Shown: positions 26,423-35,550, counted from the stretch's first letter. The stretch is DNA of 64,000 nt from Chryseobacterium sp. KLBC 52 (GCF_003347605.1 NZ_QDFZ01000004.1:1-64000); one strand, 5' to 3'. Notes: generated by a model not told the origin, from the sequence alone. A program made the numbers and translations.

Positions 26423-26530
26423 AAAGGAGACTGTCTCAAAAGGTAGACCAACACTCTGAGAATTTCTTAAATGACAAAATTTGTCAGACAAGAAGTTTTA
26501 GAGAAAGGTGCTTTTTAGACAGTCTCCTTT
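26423..26530. repeat. 108-bp MITE-like inverted repeat
   Basis: The ends are 19-bp inverted repeats with one mismatch (26423-26441 and 26512-26530), built on GGAGACTGTCT/AGACAGTCTCC. Such GAGACTGTCTC ends resemble termini of insertion sequences in related bacteria. A 15-bp internal palindrome (26472-26486) lies in the centre. No coding frame is present. It could be a miniature element or a large terminator hairpin between the convergent sod and GLPGLI genes. Confidence 0.6.
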
Positions 26531-26535
26531 ATCCT

Positions 26536-27303
26536 TTAATTTAAGAATAGATTGTCTTTTTTAAATTTTTCGTTAATAACCTTTGGGTCTGCTAATTGGA
26601 CACTATTCCCCATATACATTTTAGCTTTTCCGGCAGGATCTGCATAAAAATCGGTTCTTTCTTTAATGAAATTTGCTTTTGTTGTTTCAATAAAGTTTTT
26701 TGGTAAAGTTATAATCAAGTTTTGTTTCTTAATACCAATCAAACTAAATGTAAAATAGGAGTTTAAATCATATACTTCAACAATCAGCCCTGGAAGACCT
26801 TTAAATCGGAATGGACCATCATTTGATGGAATATCAGACGTAAACCAAGCAATAAACTTTCTGTTGTCTAATGTACAAACTGCTTTTTGGCAATTAAATT
26901 CACCTATTTTCTTTTTCTCATTTTCTATTTTCCATGTTATTGTTTCAGCGGGATATCCGTAAAATTTGTTGACAATTTTATCAAGTATTTTGATTTTTTT
27001 ATCTATACTATAAAATACTTCATGATTTACCCTTGCTTGTGGCATGGCGGCAAAGTTTATAGAGTAATTCCCTTTCGCAAAATTGCTTTGTACGATTGAA
27101 TCTCTACGCATTTTTGAGAAGCTTTTATAGATAGATTCTTTACCATCTGAAAGTAGTACCATCGTTTCGTCAAATTTTCGGCCTTTATCTAAGGAATCAC
27201 GCATGAATGTATATTTATAATAAAATGCAGTATGTGATTTCACTTCTTGTGCCTGAATGAAACTTGTAATACTAATAATAAGCATTAATACTATTTTTTT
27301 CAT
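26536..27303 (-). CDS. GLPGLI family secreted protein
   Basis: The 255-aa protein has a signal peptide (MKKIVLMLIISITSFIQAQ) and the family-naming motif GLPGLI at residues 169-174 (RFKGLPGLIVEV). GLPGLI proteins are widespread in Bacteroidota, often as multiple copies, and their function is unknown. Two cysteines (C138 and C143) precede the motif. The gene lies downstream of a small cysteine-rich secreted protein on the same strand, with a hairpin in the 56-bp gap. Confidence 0.88.
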   Translation of the reverse strand: MKKIVLMLIISITSFIQAQEVKSHTAFYYKYTFMRDSLDKGRKFDETMVLLSDGKESIYKSFSKMRRDSIVQSNFAKGNYSINFAAMPQARVNHEVFYSIDKKIKILDKIVNKFYGYPAETITWKIENEKKKIGEFNCQKAVCTLDNRKFIAWFTSDIPSNDGPFRFKGLPGLIVEVYDLNSYFTFSLIGIKKQNLIITLPKNFIETTKANFIKERTDFYADPAGKAKMYMGNSVQLADPKVINEKFKKDNLFLN

Positions 27304-27319
27304 TTTTTACTTAATTATA

Positions 27320-27349
27320 AACTCAGATAGTTTATTTACTATCTGAGTT
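27320..27349. other. Hairpin between small secreted peptide gene and GLPGLI gene
   Basis: A perfect 12-bp stem (27320-27331 with 27338-27349) has a 6-nt loop. The T-run is on the plus-strand side (27350-27358), where no gene would use it. On the minus strand no clear U-tract follows. It may therefore be an mRNA processing or stability element, or an attenuator, between two co-oriented genes. Confidence 0.6.
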
Positions 27350-27359
27350 ATTTTTTTTA

Positions 27360-27617
27360 TTACTGATGGCAGTTAATTTGTTCAACGGCTTCTGCATCGC
27401 TCATTAAACACTCGGTCCCCCATTCGCTACACCATGTTGTGTATGAATTAAGCCCACAAGATGTTTGAACAAAAACCTGTATACACCCAAATGCTTTTAC
27501 TTTGTTTTCCTTTTCTCTGATTTCTGTAACCTTGAAATTACTATTTGACATTAACATGCTTTTAGCATTTACTAATCCTGCAGCTCCGAAAGCTGCTAAT
27601 AAAATAATTTTTTTCAT
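27360..27617 (-). CDS. Small secreted cysteine-rich protein (85 aa)
   Basis: The product has a signal peptide (KKIILLAAFGAAGLVNA) and a short mature part of about 67 aa with five cysteines (C45, C54, C63, C70, C83). I recognise no family. A charged segment (VTEIREKENKVKAFG) separates the signal from the cysteine part, as in some precursor peptides. It is co-oriented with the GLPGLI gene 56 bp downstream, so a linked role is likely. Disulfide bonding or export by a peptide system are possible but unproven. Confidence 0.65.
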   Translation of the reverse strand: MKKIILLAAFGAAGLVNAKSMLMSNSNFKVTEIREKENKVKAFGCIQVFVQTSCGLNSYTTWCSEWGTECLMSDAEAVEQINCHQ

Positions 27618-27814
27618 AATGAGTTTTTTAATTCGGTACTAAAATATAAAATAAATCTAATTGTTTGTGAATTATTTTTTTTATGTTAAGTATCTGTTTT
27701 TTAGTTGTTTTCGCATCGTTTAAAAAGGATTGTATTTTTACTACGAAAATTCGGAATACTATTAAGAAATACTTTTTGTTGAGTATTTCAATAGAATTTT
27801 AACAGCATTCCTAT

Positions 27815-27847
27815 AAAAAAGGTTCAGCATTACGCTGAACCTTTTTT
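27815..27847. terminator. Bidirectional intrinsic terminator
   Basis: An 8-bp GC-containing stem (27821-27828 with 27834-27841), extended by A-T pairs on both sides, has U-tracts in both directions. It ends the DUF6146-like gene on the minus strand. Confidence 0.8.
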
Positions 27848-27865
27848 ATTAAGGATTATTAAAAT

Positions 27866-28285
27866 CTATCTTATCGCATCGCTTCCGGATAATCCGTTCA
27901 GTCTTAGTTTGTATTTCCAGTTTACATACACGAAAACCTGATATAATTTATATTCAAACTTGATTCCGTAATTTTCCTTAGGATCATAATCGATTCCGGA
28001 TTCAATAATATTTCTGTATCTGCCGGAATGATAATAGCTGTTCCACTCATTGACCAAAAATGTGTTTTTTGTCTTCAGATAAGATTCTGTGTACTGGCTG
28101 ATAGGTCTGGCAACAGCGCTCAGAAAATAATCGAACTGGGTATCGATAACCGTAAGGTCCCATTCTCCGTCTTCATTTTTAGAAGGCTTCATTTCATGTT
28201 GCTCTTTATCTTTCTTTGGTGTTTCCTGAGAAAAACAGCTGAAAGGTACCCATGCAATTATTACTAACAAAATAATACTTTTCAT
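27866..28285 (-). CDS. DUF6146-like lipoprotein
   Basis: The ATG at 28285 is chosen because the protein then begins with a signal peptide (MKSIILLVIIAWVPFSC) ending in a possible lipobox cysteine. The 139-aa product has a charged linker after the signal. A conserved-looking core follows (WDLTVIDTQFDYFLSAVARP, then TFLVNEWNSYYHSGRYRNI), which I recall as DUF6146 of Flavobacteriia. No function is known. The upstream neighbour, the secreted nuclease-like gene, ends at a terminator, so this gene has its own promoter. Confidence 0.7.
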   Translation of the reverse strand: MKSIILLVIIAWVPFSCFSQETPKKDKEQHEMKPSKNEDGEWDLTVIDTQFDYFLSAVARPISQYTESYLKTKNTFLVNEWNSYYHSGRYRNIIESGIDYDPKENYGIKFEYKLYQVFVYVNWKYKLRLNGLSGSDAIR

Positions 28286-28301
28286 GATATAGGTATTTAT
28301 A

Positions 28302-28327
28302 TAAAAAAAGCACTCCAATAAGAGTGC
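28302..28327 (-). terminator. Intrinsic terminator after the endonuclease-fold gene
   Basis: The stem 28310-28315 pairs with 28322-28327. The A-run 28303-28309 gives the U-tract on the minus strand. Confidence 0.75.
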
Positions 28328-28336
28328 CTAACTTTT

Positions 28337-29527
28337 TTATGGTTCTTTCTGAAGAACTACAAATGCAGGAAAGTGGTCACTGTAGCCTCCTGTAAACTGG
28401 TCTCCATTCCATGATCTGAAAGGATATCCTTTGTAATTTCCTTCTTTATTGACAAGATAAGCTGGAGCGAAAATTTCTGCTTTGTAAACGGAGTATTCTT
28501 TAGTTACCTGGTCTGAAACCACATTTTTAGAAACGATAATCTGATCAAATAAGTTGGGAGCATCCTGATAAGCTAAAGAAGCAACTCCTTTCTTATATAA
28601 AGGATACATCAGGTTTAGATAAGGAGTTTCTTCACTTAAATCTTTAGGGTTTGCCTGAGCTTTCAAGTGGTTTTTTAAACTTGGGCTCACAGGATCATCG
28701 TTAAAGTCACCCATAGCAAAAAGCTTTGTTGTCGGATCTGCGGTTCTTACGCTGTCCATCTGTTGTTTTAACAAGGCAGCAGCTGCATTTCTTTTAGGCA
28801 GAGAAATGGCTTCACCACCTCTTCTCGAAGGCCAGTGGTTCATAAAAAATGCTACTTTTTCATTATCTAAAAACCCTGTTACCACAAGGATGTCCCTTGT
28901 GTATTCTCTTTTTCCGTTGTCACCGTAAATGACCAGTTCTTTTTTTAATGAATTGGTAGGGGTGAACCTTCTTTTCTGATAGATCAATGCCACGTCAATT
29001 CCTCTATAGTCATAAGAGTTGTAATGAATGATTCCGTAGTCATACTTCTTTAAAGCGGGTTCGTTCACAAGATCCTGAATGACCTGTCTGTTTTCAACCT
29101 CGATTAAGCCTACTACTGCCGGAGCTGTTTTGGTATATTGTGCTCCCATTTCAGAAATTACCTTAGCTTCGTTGGCCAGTTTTGCCTTATAAATTTTAGT
29201 TCCGTAGTTCTTTGCACTTTTCGGGGTAAATTCTTCAGAGCCACTTTGTATTCTTACTGCTTTTTTACCTTTTAATGCACCATCGCTCCATGGCCCGTCA
29301 TATTTTTCAGCTTCCAGAAACTGGATTGAATCCATAGGAATACTTCTGTGGAAAGCAGGATTCTTAATGTCTTTGGTTCCATCTATATAATCTGCTGAAC
29401 GAATAGTATCCCAAAGGTTTTCTACATTTAAAAACCCTACGGTTGCTACTTTTCTCAGTTTTCCTTGTTGTTGGGAGAATGCCACGATCGAAATAAACAG
29501 GGCAAACAGACTCGAAAATCTCTTCAT
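28337..29527 (-). CDS. Secreted endonuclease/exonuclease/phosphatase family protein
   Basis: The 396-aa protein starts with a signal peptide (MKRFSSLFALFISIVAFSQ) and has the DNase I-like fold motifs: VGFLNVENLWDT, VVGLIEVEN (metal-binding E), MNHWPSRRGGE, GDFNDDP and the final SDHFPAFV. It is likely an extracytoplasmic phosphodiesterase or nuclease. It faces away from a TonB receptor-DUF5689 pair, a grouping I have seen in flavobacteria. This suggests it frees nucleotides or phosphate for uptake. Confidence 0.87.
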   Translation of the reverse strand: MKRFSSLFALFISIVAFSQQQGKLRKVATVGFLNVENLWDTIRSADYIDGTKDIKNPAFHRSIPMDSIQFLEAEKYDGPWSDGALKGKKAVRIQSGSEEFTPKSAKNYGTKIYKAKLANEAKVISEMGAQYTKTAPAVVGLIEVENRQVIQDLVNEPALKKYDYGIIHYNSYDYRGIDVALIYQKRRFTPTNSLKKELVIYGDNGKREYTRDILVVTGFLDNEKVAFFMNHWPSRRGGEAISLPKRNAAAALLKQQMDSVRTADPTTKLFAMGDFNDDPVSPSLKNHLKAQANPKDLSEETPYLNLMYPLYKKGVASLAYQDAPNLFDQIIVSKNVVSDQVTKEYSVYKAEIFAPAYLVNKEGNYKGYPFRSWNGDQFTGGYSDHFPAFVVLQKEP

Positions 29528-29704
29528 CTCTTTGGAGTTTTATTATACTATTAATTACAAATTTACTTTTTTTTAACTCGCTGCGTTTTAAATATTTGTA
29601 AATTTAAAAGCAGTAATTTGAGTCTCTCTTTTATAATCATTCTTAAAAGATTGCAATGTTAAGGAAAAAATACGTTAAAAAAGTTCTGAATTGCAAAATT
29701 TGAT

Positions 29705-29712
29705 TAAATTTG
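29705..29712 (+). promoter_or_regulatory. -7 box TAAATTTG for the TonB receptor-DUF5689 genes
   Basis: An exact TAnnTTTG box lies 62 bp before the chosen ATG at 29775. The -33 region is not recognisable. Confidence 0.45.
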
Positions 29713-29774
29713 TGCCCCCAACTTTTAAACTGTTGAAAATTAACAATAAAAGTATTAAAAAAATAAATATACTC

Positions 29775-32651
29775 ATGATTAAAAAATTATCATTGATCTC
29801 TTTATTTACTTTGCTGCCTGCGTCCTATTATTATGCGCAGACCACTGTGTTTGCGTATCTTAAGGATGCAGACGGCAAGCCAGTTGAGCAGGCAAATGTA
29901 GATCTAAAAGGAGCAGGAAATGATGCAAAGGCAGACAAAATCGGATATTTCCAATTTAAAGATTTGATGCCCGGACATTATCAGATTATGGTTACAAAAC
30001 CCAATTTTGAAACTAAAATTTTTGAATTTGACGTAACCAGTGATGAGAAAAGAAAAGATCTTGGAGTAATTACTCTTTATTCTGCATTGAATGGTGCAGA
30101 TCAAGGGTTGGCTATTATAGAAGATTCCGGAGAAAGTGATGGTGGTGGTGCACAGCAAACAGCAACAGTAGGATTATTACAGTCATCTCAGGATGTTTTC
30201 AGCAGAATTGCAAGTTTTGATTTAGGACCTTACTGGTTCCGTCCAAGAGGAATTGATAGCAGAACAGGTGAGAATATGATCAATGGGGTTTCTATGGCCG
30301 CAGCAGATAATGGAGATGTAGACTTCAGTACCTGGGGAGGATTGAACGAAATTACCCGTTATCCGGAAATTTCAGCTAACCATGCACCTTCAGAATATGC
30401 TTTCGGAGGAACTACCGGAGTATTTTATAAGAATACAAAAGCCAGCGAGTACAGAAAAGGAAGTCAGCTGACTTACTCTCTGACGAACAGAAATTATACC
30501 AACAGATTATCCTACAGATTTTCATCCGGAATGAATAAGAACGGATGGGCATTTACAGGAATGATCGCAAGGAGATGGGCACAGGAAGGGATCCAGGATG
30601 GTACTGCTTATGATGCATACAGCGGATATATTGGAATTGAGAAGAAATTCAGCGATAGTCATACGATGACTTTAAATGCCATTGGATCTAAATATGCAAG
30701 AAGCTCTTCAAGTCCAAGTACTCAGGAAGTATATGACTTCAGAGGTGTTCATTATAACTCTTACTGGGGATGGCAAAACGGAGATAAAAGAAATGAAAGA
30801 GTAAAAAGAGGTTTCCAGCCTATGATCCAATTGCAGGATTTCTGGAAAATTAATAAAAACTCTCAGCTTTGGACGTCTGTTTCTTACCAGTTTGGGAAAG
30901 AGTATAGCTCAAGATTGGATTGGTACAGAGCTAATAACCCGTCTCCAACCTATTACCGTAATCTGCCAAGCTATTGGTTAAACTATAAAAATCCGTCTCC
31001 TGAGCAGGCTGCCAACATCGGAATTACAAGAGACTGGTGGACCAATGATGATCAATCGCACACACAGATCAACTGGGATAATCTTTATAATGCGAACAGA
31101 AACGTAGAATACAATGCATTACTAGGCGGCAGAAGAGCGGCTTATTATCTTGTAGACGATGTAAAAGATGATAAAGTATGGAATGTGTCTACCCACTATA
31201 CGTATAATTTCACGGATACTTCCCGTTTTATTTTAAATTTATCTTATCAGAACTACAGATCTGAACAGTACAGAGAAGTGAATGACCTTCTGGGTGCTGA
31301 TTTTGCCCTGAATATGGATCCATTTGCATCCAATACCAATGCAGGAAGTGTCTGGGGAAAATTTAATACAAGAGAAAGCGATACGGATGTTGCCAAAAAA
31401 GAAGGTGACAAAATCGGATACAGCTATATTTTCAGAAGGCAGGAATTCAAAATAAACCCCGCTTTCAAATTCTCAACAGGAAAATTTGATGTTTTTATTT
31501 CCGGATTGTTCGGTTATACTACGAACAGCAGAGAAGGATTGTTCCAACATTATCTTTATGAGTCTTCTTACGGAAAAGGAGCAGACCAAAACTTCTGGAA
31601 TGCTGGTGTTAAAGGACAGGTTACCTATAAAATCAACGGGAGAAACTTCCTGGTTTATAACGGAGCTTACTTTTCACAATCTCCTTTCTTAAATGATATT
31701 TACTTTAATACAAGAGTAAGTGGTGTTACCACTCCCGGAATCAAAAATGTTGTTGTTGATGCCAACGATCTGAGCTATGTAATCTCTACTCCGATTCTTA
31801 AACTTAGACTGACAGGTTACCTTGTTAATACACAAAATGAAACAAGCGTACAAAGATATTTCGCACAGGGCGTTAAATTAACGACTTTAACTGAAAGTGG
31901 AGAACAGGCTCCAATTCAGGATGGTGCTTTCATTACGCAGGTATTGGCAGGAGCCAATAAGAGAAATATGGGTATTGAGCTTGGGGCACAGGTAAAGGTA
32001 ACTCCTACTTTAACAGCCAGTGGATTATTAAGTGTAGGACAATATACTTATACGAACAACCCTACCGTTTATTTTGCCTCTGATGCCGTTGGAACTTTCA
32101 GAGAGCTTGACGGAAATGGAAATATCGTATCAAGATCTTATACCAATATGGGCGAAGCAACCCTTAAAAACTACAGACAGGGTGGAACTCCTCAGGAGGC
32201 ATATACACTAGGTCTTCGTTACAGCAGCCCTAAATACTGGTGGCTTGGAGCAACATGGAACTACTTTGGACATTCATTCCTGGATCCATCTCCTGTAACC
32301 AGAACAGAAAGATTCTATACCAATCCAAATACACCGGGAGTACCTTCTGATAATGTAACTGAAGAGGAGCTGGCAAGAGTTCTTACGCCTACAAAATTAC
32401 CTTCAGCATTCTTCTTCAATGTGAATGCAGGGAAGTCCTGGATGATTGGTAAGTATTATGTATTGGTGTCTGCGTCGGTCAATAACATCCTTAACAACAG
32501 AAACTTTATTACCGGTGGATTTGAGCAGACGAGAAACGTTAACTATACTGACTATGCTAATGATTATGACAGCGGAAATATGGTATTCGCTCCTAAATAT
32601 TGGTATAATCAGGGTAGATCTTATTTTGTTAACCTTCAATTCAGATTCTAA
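29775..32651 (+). CDS. TonB-dependent outer membrane receptor
   Basis: The ATG at 29775 is preferred over an upstream TTG at 29691 because it begins a signal peptide (MIKKLSLISLFTLLPASYYYAQ). The 958-aa product has a carboxypeptidase-regulatory-like domain (about residues 24-110: LKDADGKPVEQANVDL). A plug region (RGIDSRTGENMINGV, then EYAFGGTTGVFY) and a 22-strand barrel ending in an aromatic residue (VNLQFRF) follow. The substrate is unknown. It is followed after 26 bp by a DUF5689 lipoprotein, its probable surface partner. Confidence 0.87.
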   Translation: MIKKLSLISLFTLLPASYYYAQTTVFAYLKDADGKPVEQANVDLKGAGNDAKADKIGYFQFKDLMPGHYQIMVTKPNFETKIFEFDVTSDEKRKDLGVITLYSALNGADQGLAIIEDSGESDGGGAQQTATVGLLQSSQDVFSRIASFDLGPYWFRPRGIDSRTGENMINGVSMAAADNGDVDFSTWGGLNEITRYPEISANHAPSEYAFGGTTGVFYKNTKASEYRKGSQLTYSLTNRNYTNRLSYRFSSGMNKNGWAFTGMIARRWAQEGIQDGTAYDAYSGYIGIEKKFSDSHTMTLNAIGSKYARSSSSPSTQEVYDFRGVHYNSYWGWQNGDKRNERVKRGFQPMIQLQDFWKINKNSQLWTSVSYQFGKEYSSRLDWYRANNPSPTYYRNLPSYWLNYKNPSPEQAANIGITRDWWTNDDQSHTQINWDNLYNANRNVEYNALLGGRRAAYYLVDDVKDDKVWNVSTHYTYNFTDTSRFILNLSYQNYRSEQYREVNDLLGADFALNMDPFASNTNAGSVWGKFNTRESDTDVAKKEGDKIGYSYIFRRQEFKINPAFKFSTGKFDVFISGLFGYTTNSREGLFQHYLYESSYGKGADQNFWNAGVKGQVTYKINGRNFLVYNGAYFSQSPFLNDIYFNTRVSGVTTPGIKNVVVDANDLSYVISTPILKLRLTGYLVNTQNETSVQRYFAQGVKLTTLTESGEQAPIQDGAFITQVLAGANKRNMGIELGAQVKVTPTLTASGLLSVGQYTYTNNPTVYFASDAVGTFRELDGNGNIVSRSYTNMGEATLKNYRQGGTPQEAYTLGLRYSSPKYWWLGATWNYFGHSFLDPSPVTRTERFYTNPNTPGVPSDNVTEEELARVLTPTKLPSAFFFNVNAGKSWMIGKYYVLVSASVNNILNNRNFITGGFEQTRNVNYTDYANDYDSGNMVFAPKYWYNQGRSYFVNLQFRF

Positions 32652-32677
32652 ACAACTAAAATTAAAAATCGAAAACA

Positions 32678-34102
32678 ATGAAAAATATATATTTTAAAGC
32701 GGCGATTTTCAGTGCTATTTCAATGCTGTCCTTCTCGTCTTGTGTAAAAACCGATGATTATGAAGTGCCGGAAATCAAATGTACCAACAGATTTGCAGCT
32801 GCAAATCACCCACTTACTGACCTTGCTACCATTGCAAAAGCAAAACCGGGTGAAGCTGATATTATCAAAGAAGACTACATTGTTGAAGCTTATGTTTCTT
32901 CAAGCGATGAGTCAGGAAATATTTACAAAATGATGTTCCTTCAGGATAAACCTGAAAACCCGACTCAAGGGATCGAGATTGATATCGATGGCGGAAACCA
33001 ATATCTTGATTATCCTACAGGAGCTTTAGTAAGAATTAACCTGAAAGGATTGATCGTTCAGGGTGTTAACGGAAATATTAAAGTAGGTACTTATGATCCA
33101 AACTATCCTATCGGTAGAATTAACCCGAATAAAGTATCCAATTACCTGGCAAGAGTTTGCGATGGGCAAAAGCCTGTAGTAGCTGCAATGAAGCCATTGG
33201 AGTTTAACTCTATCTCTGATGCTTTGAAAAACGGTGCTCACATCAACCAGCTTGTAAAAATTAAAAACGTTCAGTTTGAAGAGCCTGAGCTGACAAAAAC
33301 TTTTGCTGATGAATCAGCTACAGGTGATCGTTATATTACGGATAAAAAAGCAGGAAGATTAGACCTTCGTTTCAGCAACTATGCAACGTTTGCGAAATCT
33401 CCGATCTCTCCTAAATATGAAAAAAGTGGTGATATCGTTCTTCTTTTAAGCCGTTTTACGAGTTCAAGTAATGCGACAATTTTCACAGATCAGGCTTATA
33501 TAAGAGATCTTAATGATATTAACTTCCCGAACGCCAGATTCACTCCAGGTGAGCCGGAACTTCCATCTGCTAATGCCGTTAATCTTTTCCCGAGCTCTGA
33601 TTTTGAGAACTGGCCATCTTTCCTGTCAAGTTTAAATAGCTTTGGACTTATGTCTTATGCCTCTCAGGGTCTTGGTTTGGGATATAATGATACAAACTCC
33701 CTTCAGATTAAAGGTACACCTGCCAATAATGATTATGTATTTACAGCGAATGCGGCATCAGGAATACCAGCAGCTCCGAAGAGAATTACAATGTATATCA
33801 AAGGGACTGCATCAGGAAAATCACTTTCTTTCAATGTATACAGAGCAACACCGTTAGCTCCTAATACATCTGCTTTCTATACATTCAATTTAGCAACATT
33901 CTCTACAGGTGCTACTTTAAGCCCGGAAAGTACGAATTCATATAACGGATCTATCAATACGAACGGACAATGGAGACTGATTGAGCTTACGCTTACAGGT
34001 CTTACCGATCTTAATACTACCGCTGGAAAAACAATGTTTGCCCTTAAAACAGGAAAAGATGGAGTGTATGATCTTCAGATTGATAACATCAAAATTGAGT
34101 AA
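32678..34102 (+). CDS. DUF5689 lipoprotein
   Basis: The 474-aa protein has a lipoprotein signal (AAIFSAISMLSFSSC) and a DUF5689 domain over about residues 40-275 (ADIIKEDYIVEAYVSSSDES, then NIYKMMFLQD, and GIEIDIDG). A C-terminal beta-sandwich resembling carbohydrate-binding folds follows (about 295-474: SSDFENWPSF, QIDNIKIE). It is likely on the cell surface, where it would bind substrate for the TonB receptor encoded just upstream. The pair lies back to back with a secreted nuclease-like gene. Confidence 0.83.
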   Translation: MKNIYFKAAIFSAISMLSFSSCVKTDDYEVPEIKCTNRFAAANHPLTDLATIAKAKPGEADIIKEDYIVEAYVSSSDESGNIYKMMFLQDKPENPTQGIEIDIDGGNQYLDYPTGALVRINLKGLIVQGVNGNIKVGTYDPNYPIGRINPNKVSNYLARVCDGQKPVVAAMKPLEFNSISDALKNGAHINQLVKIKNVQFEEPELTKTFADESATGDRYITDKKAGRLDLRFSNYATFAKSPISPKYEKSGDIVLLLSRFTSSSNATIFTDQAYIRDLNDINFPNARFTPGEPELPSANAVNLFPSSDFENWPSFLSSLNSFGLMSYASQGLGLGYNDTNSLQIKGTPANNDYVFTANAASGIPAAPKRITMYIKGTASGKSLSFNVYRATPLAPNTSAFYTFNLATFSTGATLSPESTNSYNGSINTNGQWRLIELTLTGLTDLNTTAGKTMFALKTGKDGVYDLQIDNIKIE

Positions 34103-34136
34103 TTCATTAGGATAAAATATATTCTAATATATTTAT

Positions 34137-34171
34137 AAAAATCGGGCAGCTTTCAAGCTGCCCGATTTTTA
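34137..34171. terminator. Bidirectional terminator between convergent genes
   Basis: An 11-bp GC-rich stem (34141-34151 with 34156-34166), a TTCA loop, and A- and T-runs at both ends serve both DUF5689 and the AidA/PixA-like gene. Confidence 0.9.
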
Positions 34172-34194
34172 TTTATACTAGATTTTACTTGCGT

Positions 34195-34746
34195 TTATTT
34201 AACCGTAATTGTTGGATCCCAGTAAAAGTAACCGTACAGAATCTGTTTGTTACTGTCATTCGGATCTAGAATATAAAGTCCAAACTGTACATAGAAATTC
34301 TCTGTACCTGTAGCTTTTACTTTAGAATCGATACTTGCAAAAGTAATATCAGCGCTGGCAGCAGGAAGACCGTTTTGAGAATTCAGATTAGGTACCGCAG
34401 CCTGTCTTCTTTCAACAGAATTGTACATAAAGCTGTTAAAAACCTGATCACCGGACCAGTATTTAATATTGTAGATGATCACAGCATCATCAGAATTTTG
34501 ATAGATTGATGTTCCTCTGAAAGAAACCATATCTCCGGCTCTTGCACTGAAGTTCAGATCAGCTGTTCCCTGTCCGGAAATAGCGTTGGCATTTGAAACG
34601 ATCATATGCTGGCTGTTGTGATCAATTCCTGTAGGATTATTAGGATCCTTACTTGGATTTGGATAAGTAGATCTTACATAATCTGTGTCAATAACGATCA
34701 GGACATCAATTTCCTGACTGGATGATTTTAGTTCTATATCTTCCAT
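34195..34746 (-). CDS. AidA/PixA (inclusion body) family protein
   Basis: The 183-aa protein matches the family of Photorhabdus PixA and Ralstonia AidA through IDVLIVIDTDYV, PTGIDHNSQHMIV, SGQGTADLNFSARAGDMVSFRG, DDAVIIYNIKYWSGD and the C-terminal GYFYWDPTITV. Family members accumulate in stationary phase or are quorum- or host-associated, and their function is not settled. No signal peptide is present, so it is cytosolic. A -7 box TACATTTG lies on the minus strand at 34856-34849, about 100 bp upstream. Confidence 0.87.
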   Translation of the reverse strand: MEDIELKSSSQEIDVLIVIDTDYVRSTYPNPSKDPNNPTGIDHNSQHMIVSNANAISGQGTADLNFSARAGDMVSFRGTSIYQNSDDAVIIYNIKYWSGDQVFNSFMYNSVERRQAAVPNLNSQNGLPAASADITFASIDSKVKATGTENFYVQFGLYILDPNDSNKQILYGYFYWDPTITVK

Positions 34747-34954
34747 GATATTTAGTTTTTGTCTGGTGTTTCTTACTCATTTGGCTTTTCAGATTCCGCC
34801 CCGTTATTTAAGTGATTCCGGCTTCACCTCTTGGTTGTAATTACATTACAAATGTACATTGCTGGAAATGAAAATATTAGAGTGAAAATGCTGAAATTTA
34901 TGATTAGGTATTTGTACTTAATTAATCTCTTTTATGTGATTTGTTTTCCCAGAC

Positions 34955-34989
34955 AAAAAAATACCCTGAAAATTTAATTTTTCAGGGTA
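34955..34989 (-). terminator. Intrinsic terminator after DUF6702-like gene
   Basis: An 11-bp stem (34962-34972 with 34979-34989) is flanked by A-run 34955-34961, giving a U-tract on the minus strand. Confidence 0.8.
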
Positions 34990-35021
34990 CCCATTTTATA
35001 ATGGTTAAATCTAATTTTTGT

Positions 35022-35492
35022 TTAAAAAGAAACCTCGTTCACTTCTTTTCCTCTTTGGAAGTTCATTGTTTTCTGGCTGCCTTTATAGGCAATGTTTACC
35101 AGATTGATCTGCTTAGGAAAAGCGCTTAAAAGGATCGTATTTTTAATCTTTAAGGTATTGATATCCGAAACACCTCCGGTTTCAAAATATACCCATACTG
35201 TTTCTCCACTGACCTGACTTCCCGTAAAGGTAATCGTTTTGGGTGACCCATTGACAAATACATCAAAATTATTGTTCACATATTTTTTTACCTCTGCCTC
35301 AAATCCTGCCGTGTTAGGGTTAATTTTAATAGCGTCAGAGATATGGCTTGTATTCATTTTTGTGGTAAACTTCAATGTCTTGCTTCCATCAATATAGTCA
35401 ACTTTGGTCATTGAAGAGAAAAAGTCTACATACATAAAACTCATTAACACAAAAAATGTTAAAATTCCTGATATATATAAAAGTTTTTTCAT
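35022..35492 (-). CDS. DUF6702-like secreted protein
   Basis: The ATG at 35492 starts a signal-anchor-like N-terminus (MKKLLYISGILTFFVLMSFM), and the alternative upstream codons add only a short hydrophilic leader. The 156-aa protein has the pattern I associate with DUF6702 (SMTKVDYIDGSKTLKFTTKM, ending in a beta-rich domain with NTILLSAFPKQINLVNI). Conservation is not strong enough to be certain. It is likely periplasmic or outer-surface. It forms its own unit with a terminator. Confidence 0.6.
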   Translation of the reverse strand: MKKLLYISGILTFFVLMSFMYVDFFSSMTKVDYIDGSKTLKFTTKMNTSHISDAIKINPNTAGFEAEVKKYVNNNFDVFVNGSPKTITFTGSQVSGETVWVYFETGGVSDINTLKIKNTILLSAFPKQINLVNIAYKGSQKTMNFQRGKEVNEVSF

Positions 35493-35550
35493 CTTAATTA
35501 ATAGATTTACAATCATACTTGTTCGTTATAAGTCACAAATAATATGCCAA

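Noticed and set aside
29691..29774. Extended start of the TonB receptor
   Set aside because: The extra 28 residues would hide the signal peptide, and the promoter box lies within that stretch.
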